A stretch of DNA of 64,000 nucleotides from Vitellaria paradoxa (lineage: Eukaryota > Streptophyta > Magnoliopsida > Ericales > Sapotaceae): contig CM034236.1 of NCBI GenBank assembly GCA_019916065.1, positions 56,944,690-57,008,689 of the forward strand. The letters are read 5' to 3'. This document shows positions 55,549 to 64,000 of the stretch, in pieces. How positions within the stretch are numbered: position 1 is the stretch's first letter; each line of letters starts with the position of its first letter. Made by a program: the position numbers and the translations under genes. The notes below the pieces were generated by a model, which saw only the letters and a program-made list of their open reading frames with translations, searched no databases and was not told the origin of the DNA.

Positions 55549-56265
55549 CTCATAAAAATTATAAAATTAGTTTAGAAGAGCATGTGTAGCATAGCAGGTG
55601 CCATAAATGTCAAATCTTGTTACTTATCTTTATTTATTTCGCTGTGTCATGTATCATATTGGTTTCTTTTTATATGTCACAATACATGAACATTTTCTTT
55701 ATGAAGGAGCTGAAATAAATGCAAACAATACACGCAAAACAGTACATATAAATTCGGCAGCAGCATTCATTCCTCATACATAAATTAAGAGAGATATTCT
55801 TTCCTTATATAAGTACCATTCTCTTATCATAGACCCCAAAACCCTATGGTACATTTATTGAACAACTTGATATTGGCTCAAATAAGGATTTAATATCGTC
55901 TCCTCAGCAAATTGACATTGTCAAGGCTATGGTTTGATGTACATTTATCTTGCAATTCATCTAAACTAAGTATTGCTTTATAACGTCAGGATATTTTGTT
56001 TCTGTTTTTCTTTAGAGTGACAATATTTATGCTTCTTCCTCACGCACATATATAGAAGTAGACCATCATACATAACTATTTATGCGGTTCACCATGGTAA
56101 ATGATTTTCTAATTGTTTTATATGCTTTCATTCTTTTCCCATAATAGGTGTGCTAGTAAGTGCTGACGTTTTTCAAGCCAGATATTTGGTTTCCTTGTCC
56201 ACCTGGAGTTGAAAATTTGATTGCCATTAAACAAGTTCAGCTTTGTGTTCTTGTAAAGGGATCCA

Positions 56266-59200
56266 ATGGAGCTAAAAATTTCTTCTCCAAAGGCGGGGGG
56301 TCTTTCACATTCTGATTGTGTCAGTGACCCTGAAGAGAAAGAAATCAGTGATGATGATGATGATGATCGTAATCATAAGCATCGAAGGAGGGAGACACGG
56401 TCTCAATCTATGGAGAGAGATACTCTAGAACAAGGTCTAATTAGGCCATACAGAAAGAGAAGCAAACCTTTTGAAAATGGGCACCCTCATAGGGAAAATG
56501 TTTCTCAGTCAAGTGAAATTTGGAAAAGTTACAATTTGGTCCCTATGGAGAAAGACCTATCAGCAAAGTTTGAAAAAAGACGGCCTGGCTTGGCAACATT
56601 TCCTCGGGCCCCAAACAGGGTTATTCAATCGTTGTCCGCGGAGATTGGTACTGGTAGGACTAGGGGAAGGGAATCTGGTTCCTGGAGCCAACGTGATCCT
56701 AGGTTCAGCTCTGTTGATGTTGCTTCTCAAATGATTCCACAGGGATCTGTTCCTCCAAGTCTGTTTGCAGGGAGAGGGGTGCCAAATGTTTCAAATCCAC
56801 ATAGTGCATCTTGGAATGCATTTGGGTTGATTCCAGGAGTACCTAATGGTGGTCTGGATACACTCCATTCCCTTGGTTTGCAAGGAACAATTAGACCATC
56901 AATCAGTCCACTAAATATGGGTATTTCACACCAACGATGTAGAGACTTCGAGGAGCGTGGCTTTTGCCTAAGAGGAGACATGTGTCCAATGGAGCACGGG
57001 GTCAATCGGATTGTTGTTGAAGATGTTCAGGTATGTGATATTTTGTATGCTTCTTGTTGCACTCAAATCTCCATGGCCCCTTTGATGTTGGATAATGCCT
57101 GGGAAGATGTGGGCAAAAAAGTGTTGTATGCCAGCTATGCATCATAGTTGAAATTTCTTTAAGAATAAGCCCTCAATCTCATGCTACCTTAACCATCATA
57201 CGTTCCATGGTTGAGCATTGAAAGTATATTCCAGAAATCCAATAACTTGCATGTTATATTTTCATTGTAATCGGTACCTTCTGCCATCCTAGAGGGAGAG
57301 TTGCAGGGTACATGTTCTGGTTTGGAGTCTTTGGACATATGTCTAATCTGCAATATTAGTAATAGTAGTAGTGGTAATCATAATAACAAATCAACAGGGG
57401 CAAAAACAAAAACAACAATTTTATTCAAATTATTATACAAACAGTAGACAAATGGATTATTGCTTCATTAGTTATTACACATTGTTTATTGAACTTAAGT
57501 TCAGTTTCACATGTTATACGTATTTCAATGTGTAAACATTTGTATGTTTTTCCAGCAATTGTGCGCTAGAAATTATTGTTTTATGCATGTATCAATCTGT
57601 TGGTTTTATCTTTAGTTTTGTAACTCTTTTAGGCCTCTTTTGTTTTCTTGGTTGTATAGGCCTTCTCTTTTTCGTCCTTTTTGCTGGATATCATGGTTTA
57701 ACCCCTTTTTTTATCTGGTATGGATCCTCCTTTGATGCTTTCTTTTATTCTCTATATCTTGCTTATCAAATAAAAAATGTACCTAATTTTCAGTTGCTCA
57801 TTTCTATTGCCTTTCATTTATAAATGTTAGACCATGTCATGTACAGACATGGTACCGGATATCATATACATACCAGTTTAGTTTTTTCTGTTTGCAGTTT
57901 TGTTACCCCCCCCCAATCTTCAGTTTCAGAGCCATGTTAATAGATTTAGCCTTAGGAAATCGCTGGAAGGATAGCCCATGATATTGGGGGCCTTTCCTGT
58001 TGATGTGCCAAACATTTTTGTGTGTTCATTGATTGAGTTGTTGCTATTATAGCTATCATAATACTACCACTATCTGACCACGGCCATTGGATGTTTATAA
58101 TTTCCTGGTCATTCACTTGATGATTGTGACTCGCGAATGAAAAAGTTTACAAGAGTTTCAATTATTGTGAAAAGAATTGGAGATGATGACACAATAGACT
58201 GCTTTCTGTGGAGTGATGACGGTCGATGATAAATTGATGCCTTTTAATAGAATTTACTTTTATTTATAAAAAAAAGTTCCAGTTATTGTAATTTTGCCAT
58301 TGTATGTTTCTAATTATTAGATGGATTTACACTATCCATTCATTTGGTTTATTAGGATGCTATATTGTGGTGTTTCCCAAGATACAATCTCTAATTTCTT
58401 TAACACAACACTTTGTTGCTTGGATGAATGTTTAAACTGCTTTAACTAATTGTTTTTGGAATTACAGAGCCTTTCACAGTTTAATCTCCCTGTTTCACTA
58501 TCAAGTGCACACCTGCTGGGAACAACTGCTTTACCTTCTATTAGTGCACCTTCAAGCACACTGACAAATAGCAAGAGTCTACATATTAAAAGTAGCAAGT
58601 CTGGGATACCTGACAATGGATTGGGCGTGAATGGTGTTTTCACTGCTTCAGCGTTGGCAGGTGGAGCTGATTTTTATGATCCTGATCAGCCTCTTTGGTC
58701 TAATAATTGTCTGGAAACTTCAACAGCACCGCTAGGACTAAATCCATCTAAGCTTGATGAAGCTGAGCATTTGTTGGACACTGAAACCTCTGGCCATCAC
58801 CATGTCAGGTTATTAGATGGCACTGACAATGATCACCCGGTGAGGAGTACTGAAACTGCTGTTGGATCTCAAATTACAAGTTCATCTGTGTGGGGAAGAA
58901 TTGGTACAAAAAATAAATTTGAAATAAAAGAGAAAATAGATGCTACAGTAAGTTCCTCAAAATATATTGATAATGAATCAAAGGAAGATCTGGGGCTGTT
59001 TGGCAGCCTTCAGGCGTCTGCCCATCAAGGGAAGCAGATCATGGTGGAAGACAGTGGACCACAAGCTATTGATTCGTCTCTGAATGCACAAAGTGATACT
59101 GGCCGTAACACCAGGAAACCTTCTCAAAAGGCACTGCGTACTCTATTTGTCAATGGTATTCCTCAGAAAGACAATAAAAGAGAGTCCCTTGTTTCACATT

Positions 59201-61819
59201 TTCGGAAATTTGGAGAGGTTATTGACATTTATATTCCATTAAATAGTGAGCGAGCTTTTGTTCAGTTCTCCAAGAGGGAAGAGGCGGAGGCTGCTCTGAA
59301 GGCACCTGATGCTGTAATGGGTAACAGGTTTATCAAGCTGTGGTGGGCTAATCGGGATAGCATTCCAGATGGTGGAATGAGTAGTGGCAATATTGCATCA
59401 TTAACTTCTTGTGGGGTGGCAGCTGTTTCAGTTCCGTCCCATCTGTCGATTGCTCGCAGAGGAAAGGATAACCCCCAACCTGCTGGTCCAAAAATTAGTG
59501 TCCCTAATGCTTCTGTTGCTCCTGGGCCTGCCTTTGATAGCCCCAAGCCTGTGGTGACCAACAGTCCCAAAGCTCCACCTCCTTTGCAAAAGAAGCTGGA
59601 GAGTTTAGAGCTTTTGAAGGAGGAACTACGTAAGAAGCAGGAATTGCTTGATCAGAAACGCAATGACTTCCGGCGCAAATTGGATAAATTTGAGAAACAA
59701 GTAATCATTAGTTTTCGCCACTTCTCATCTCTAAATGTTTATATATATGTATTAGTTTATCAATTTCCAATTTGCTTCGTGACCAAACTTGCATAGACCA
59801 CATGCAAAACTAGTAATACTAAGATTTTTAATGGTTTGTGACTATGTATGAGTTGGAATCTTTATGCAACGACACCACTTTGGAGATTTGAATGTAGAAA
59901 TGAAAGGGGAAGATACTATTTGGCATGTTGTTTGCTTCCTGTTGTCCTGCACTTCAAAGTTTGTGTGCTTCAGGGGTGCACATATGCAAAAAAGAAGTCT
60001 GAGCGTGATTCAAGTGGCTAAAATATCCATGATATAACAATTTAAAAATTTAAAAATAAGTTACCTATCCTCAAAATTTCACTTTCTGCAGGCTACAGGT
60101 CTTAAAGGTGAAGCGATATCTGAGCAGGCTGCTAAAAGACAAAAGGCGGAAACAGTAGCTGATGTTGCAAAAGCCGCAACTCCCGGATCCAGCGATTCTG
60201 GGACTATCGTGGCATCACCACATGCAGGATTGGTGGATGGGAATAAAAAATCGGTGGAGAATGTCATAGAGCAAAGTTCCAAACCAAATACTGTTGTGAC
60301 ACTGCAGCAACCAATTTATCCCTTGGCACCTGCAGGGGCACCCTTTGTCATGAATAGATTCAAATTGGATAACCGCCCCATCACCTTTAGAATTATTCCA
60401 CCTTTACCACCAGGCCTTGCTAAGGTGAGTCTTTCCTCACTTCATCTCTTTCCGTGCTTTGCATGTGTTTTTTTCTTACCTTGTATTGTACATTTGTACC
60501 TTGCATGATTTTTCATCCTTGCCTGGTGAAGCAAGGTTGCTAACGTCACACTTTTCTGGCTTTCTCAGTGGGGCTAACTTCTCAAATTTCAAAACCTAAC
60601 TTCATTGGCTTCTCTTGATCAGTCTTTTTTTTTTTTTTTTATTTTAAAAAGATGAAGGCTTCAGATTTTAGAACCATATTACTACAATTCTCTTGTTGTG
60701 TTTATGCACAGTTCATCAATTATGAGGTGGTGTGAGCAAGGTGCATGCCTGGTGCTTTCTGATTATTTGTGTATATTTATTTATATATTTTAACTATTTC
60801 AACATTTTTTTTTCTTTTTTTTGGGGGGGGGGGTGATACATTATATTCCATTGAGATTTTTTTTGCTAAGATATTCCATTAAGATTGTTGGCAACAGTGA
60901 CATACACTGTAGAAGTTGTGAAATATGATGTTGCAATTAGAAAAGGTTTTAAACATCTGTAGTGGGTGTTGAAAAATTAAAAGCTTCAATGGAGCCATTT
61001 TCATCGCCATAATCTCCATACAGATGGATACTTTGGATGTTATTGAATAAATCAATGAAACTGGTAATGGATGATCAACTTTGTAGCCAATCAAGCTTTG
61101 ATGAAAGAGAGCATGTTTAGGGAAAAGAAAAGAAAAAATACAGATCAGTTGCTGGTTGAGTATTATTATGAAACATGTCAAGTGGGCTGGGTAGGTAATC
61201 CTGTTCCTTTGGGTTAGGAGGCAACTTTTAGCCCCAAAATTATATTCTTAAAGGGGGTTTTGTTATATTTGCTTTTGTCAAGATTGCAAAACATTAATCT
61301 ATGCACTAAATTTTGATGCCTCCTATAATGCTGTATCCATGTCTGTGTGTCTCTATTAATGGTATAACTGACTTCCTTTTTGTCTAGGTTGCTGTTTTAA
61401 AGGAACACTTCTCGATCTTTGGCGAAATTTCTGCTGTGGAGCTAGAAGATGCAGACTCTAGTGACTCTGTGGCATCCAAAAATTGCTCAGCTCTCATATC
61501 ATTCACAACACGTTGCTCAGCTGAGAGGGCGTTTGCAAGTGGTAAATGCTGGCAAGGCCACAACTTGCAGTTTATGTGGCTGGCATCTAGTAATTCTCAG
61601 AATGATAGTGGTGTTAAAGAAAACCCTCCATCTGCTTCTAAGGTACCTTCAGATGCTAACCTTCAGCCTGCTGGACAAGCTGTCCCCCTTGATTCCAAGA
61701 AAGTGGCTGCTGCTGGAAATGGAGAATCTGAGACTTTGGAAAGAAAAGATAGTAATGGGGAATGTACGGAGCGCAAGGATCTGCAGTCCAGTTCATCCGC
61801 AATGTCATGTGACAACTAG
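56266..61819 (+). CDS. CCCH zinc finger and RRM RNA-binding protein (RBM26/27-like; AtC3H27/41 type)
   Basis: Putative nuclear RNA-binding protein; the human relatives RBM26/27 act with the poly(A)-exosome targeting machinery, while the plant role is little known. Exons 56266-57030, 58468-59700, 60092-60424 and 61388-61819 are GT-AG and phase 0, giving 920 residues. An acidic run (EISDDDDDD) and an Arg/Lys-rich region precede one canonical C-x8-C-x5-C-x3-H finger (Cys225, Cys234, Cys240, His244). RRM1 covers about 480-552 (TLFVNGIPQKDN, RAFVQFSKREEA, FIKLWWANRD). A strong coiled coil follows (about 628-666; LELLKEELRKKQELLDQKRN). A second, weaker RRM spans the last junction (ITFRIIPPLPPGLAK onward, ending LQFMWLASSN). 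The tail is Ser-rich. The start is preceded by an in-frame TAA at 56254-56256 and matches the usual MELK-type start. After the stop, GAG/GTAAAT at about 61875 may be a donor in the 3' UTR. Confidence 0.9.
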
Positions 61820-62084
61820 TCACCAAAAAGGAATGCTTGGTGAGGATGACCTAATTGTCAAGGCTGTACAGTGAGGTAAATGTTAATTATATTTTATTTA
61901 ATATATTTCATGTATCTTACCAATTTCTAAATTCTGGTTTCTAACTAATATATTTATATATACCATGCTTGTGGTTTCTTATTAGTTGCTAAGAATTTTG
62001 TGATTTCTGGTGCCAGCACTGTGGTTAGATAGTGTTGAGATTTTTAGTACTCATTCCATATATATATATATGTATATATTTTTG

Positions 62085-62930
62085 CTAAGAAATACACAGT
62101 ATTATTGAGAAGAGAGGAAGGGAGGTCCCTGAGAAAGAAAATAAGACATAACAAAACTGAACTAAAGTTGCAAAATAAAAATCACACCATTACAAACCTA
62201 CAAGCAAACATCTAGCTAATCATGCTGAATTAGGAAGAATGAAATCCCTTTGAACGCAGTGGTGGAATAGGCCCAGAGAGAAGTTAAAAATTAGTCTCCA
62301 TCCCAAATGTCAAATCTCATTTTGCTTCCCTTAAACAGTTCTGTGGTTTCTCTTTGTCCATATAACCCAAAAAAGAGCTAAACGTGCTGCATGCCATGGG
62401 CTTTCTGGCCTTAACTCCCTTCCCTTATCCCCAGTATTTGATAGTGAACATGTCAGAACAATATGTGGGAGCACCCAAGGTTCTCCCACAGAAAAATTCT
62501 TCTCCATAAATTATTGGCAAACAAACAATGGACAAAAAGATGATCTGCTGTCTCCTCATGGATGTTGCGCATAATACACCATTTTTTTTTTTTTTGGGGG
62601 TAACCCAGAACCCTCACTAATTTATTATAACCTTCAACAAACCGCATAGCCGATGGATAAAACGGAAAAATTTACGTTGCTTTTCACGCACATCTTACTC
62701 GAGTTAGGAATCAAAACCGTGTGGTCTATATGGAAAGCATACCCACAAGTCACTCGGGCTAACCCTAGGAGACATAATGCACCAAGTTGTGCTCAAAATT
62801 GTACTCATCCTAATTAGATTATTGCATGTAGAATTCAACCCATTTCAACAGCAGTATTTTTTGTCAAACTGAGAAAACAGCCTAACAGAAAATATTATAG
62901 GATTCGGTACATATTACCACTATCCTTTTT
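62085..62930 (-). mobile_element. LINE 3'-end remnant (split by a SINE)
   Basis: Minus-strand translation contains IHEETADHLFVHCLFANNLW and RRIFLWENLG, the zf-RVT-type C-terminus of plant LINE ORF2, with frameshifts around it. The SINE at 62582-62772 interrupts it just upstream (minus sense) of these residues. Limits approximate. Confidence 0.75.
62582..62772 (-). mobile_element. tRNA-derived SINE, about 190 bp, with 12-bp target-site duplication
   Basis: Read on the minus strand it begins TCTCCTAGGGTTAGCCCGAG, has a box A-like TAGCCCGAGTGA and a box B-like GGTTTTGATTCC, a roughly 110-bp body, and ends GGGTTACCCCC followed by A14. Flanks on the + strand are CATAATACACCA (62570-62581) and CATAATGCACCA (62773-62784), a 12-bp duplication with one mismatch. 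It lies inside the LINE remnant, hence is younger. Confidence 0.9.
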
Positions 62931-63205
62931 CCTGTCAACACTGGATGATGGTTGGTTGGTTGTGAATTCTGTTGTTTCTGAGATGCTTAGGTAGGACTGA
63001 GGATTAAAGGTCAAAAATACCATCAAAATAAATAGAAACATTACTAGGGAGCTTTCTCTCTTTCTTTTTTCGTGTCAACACTGGATAATGGTTGGTTGGT
63101 TGTTTTGCGAATTCTGTTGTTTCTGAGACTGAGGATTAAAGTTCAAAAATATTATCAAAATAAATTGAAATGTTGCTTGGGAGCTTTTCATCTCTCTTTC
63201 TTTTT
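62925..63205. repeat. 140-bp tandem duplication
   Basis: GTCAACACTGGAT(G/A)ATGG begins at 62934 and again at 63074. Both units continue with TTGGTTGGTTG, GAATTCTGTTGTTTCTGAGA, GACTGAGGATTAAAG, ATCAAAATAAAT and GGGAGCTTT followed by CTCTCTTTCTTTTT. Small indels separate the copies. Confidence 0.88.
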
Positions 63206-64000
63206 ACAAGTCCATCTGATATGCTATCATTCCAAATATATTTTGATCAGATGTGAAGTATGGCACTAAAAGGAAACTCATTATCCATAGACGTCATTTG
63301 GTGCCTGTGATCCTCATTCTGAAATTAAATGGGTGTTTTGAAATTTATATTACGTGGTAATCGCAAAGTGGTTAAAGCAGATGTTCAACTAGGGCAAAAT
63401 ACATTTTATCATTCTGCATTTCTTCTGGAGCAATGGCAAACTAGTTATAGATTTACATTTAAACGGACGCCTTACTGAACACCATGGTTTGTTCAGTTTT
63501 AGAAATTTCATTTACATTCCCAAACTTGCAGTTTTGCCCCCTTTTTTCTATCACCTACTGTCTTTAGTTAATGTAGCCTCAATCAACAATATTTTTTTGG
63601 GGGGGAGTTCTCATATGGGTTGAATGAAACTGCTTTAAAGAACTCAAACAGGCTTTGTTTTTTATCAAGGAATTTCTGCTAGATTTTTAGATGTAGGCTT
63701 TTATTGTTAACATGCTTAAAGAGCCACTCTCTCTCTTCATGCAGTCCGCTAATCAAGAGTTAAATTCACAATGTGGTTAGTGCTTTAGATTAGCTGGATG
63801 CTTTTATGTTCTGATTTTAAGCTTTAACCACAATCTTCCACCACTTGCCTTCCCCCCCCCCCCTTCTTTTTTAATCCAAGAATGATGCTTCATTGTTTCA
63901 TATTTTTCAGTTTGCATTGCTTCTGAATGTTTCAACGAGTCCTTTGGTTGCTTTTTTAGCTCCTCATTTTTAGACATTTTCAATGACAGGATAAAGAATT

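Larger units (their letters stand above)
51601..56148. other. Intergenic or very long 5' UTR intron; no gene seen
   Basis: No coding sequence recognised over 4.5 kb. Includes a 117-bp tandem duplication (about 54388-54630), a long MITE-like inverted-repeat element (55049-55548) and otherwise unremarkable AT-rich sequence. Confidence 0.55.
61876..64000. other. Downstream of the CCCH-RRM gene: TE remnants, no gene seen
   Basis: Contains a LINE remnant with a nested SINE and a 140-bp tandem duplication, then unremarkable AT-rich DNA with a C run near 63853-63862. It may include a 3' UTR intron of the CCCH-RRM gene. No coding sequence recognised up to the window edge. Confidence 0.55.

Noticed and set aside
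60879..61181. 100-residue minus-strand frame in the last intron of the CCCH-RRM gene
   Set aside because: Slightly protein-like but no known transposon or host motif could be matched with confidence.

Overview
The window is nuclear DNA from a flowering plant, very probably a eudicot. It has multi-exon genes with GT-AG introns, AT-rich intergenic DNA full of Tourist-like MITEs and microsatellites, and LINE, SINE, TRIM and CACTA remnants. The recognisable proteins are all plant families. I cannot name the species. All calls rest on reading the sequence by eye and on family knowledge; no database search was run.

Layout, with every recognised gene on the + strand: (1) 2-1854, the 3' part of a high-affinity nitrate transporter, best matched to NRT2.7. 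(2) 5636-7818, a decayed laccase of the LAC4/LAC17 type that has lost its central exons. (3) 9252-10725, a six-exon plastid-type J-protein with a ferredoxin-like Fe-S domain (DJC82/DJC77 type). (4) 11663-12832, a complete non-autonomous CACTA transposon. (5) 15372-23829, an 11-exon GT14 (Core-2/I-branching-like, former DUF266) glycosyltransferase with two GC-AG introns. Its introns hold a complete TRIM retrotransposon, a tRNA-like SINE head and an antisense LINE remnant. (6) About 24.2-37.2 kb, a gene-poor block of MITEs and degenerate repeats. (7) 37512-41216, a five-exon raffinose synthase (RFS5 type). (8) 43548-47994, a three-exon FLOE/DUF1421 protein with a Q/P/S-rich disordered region. 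Its first intron carries an unusual inverted-repeat element with a tandem-repeat core. (9) 56266-61819, a CCCH zinc finger plus RRM protein of the RBM26/27 type, possibly with a distant 5' non-coding exon near 50.6 kb. (10) 61.8-64 kb, a LINE remnant interrupted by a SINE, followed by a 140-bp tandem duplication.

The genes do not form a pathway. The order NRT2.7 - GT14 - FLOE recalls Arabidopsis chromosome 5 (At5g14570, At5g14550, At5g14540, from memory). This points to conserved microsynteny, with the laccase relic, the J-protein and the raffinose synthase interposed or lost differentially. The FLOE protein and raffinose synthase are both linked to seed desiccation or water status in the literature; their proximity here may be chance.

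The clearest structural discoveries are the transposons whose ends and target-site duplications can be read directly: CACTA (TCA), TRIM (GAAGC), SINE (12 bp, one mismatch) and two Tourist-like MITEs (TAA). The two GC-AG introns in one gene and the inverted-repeat element in the FLOE intron also stand out.
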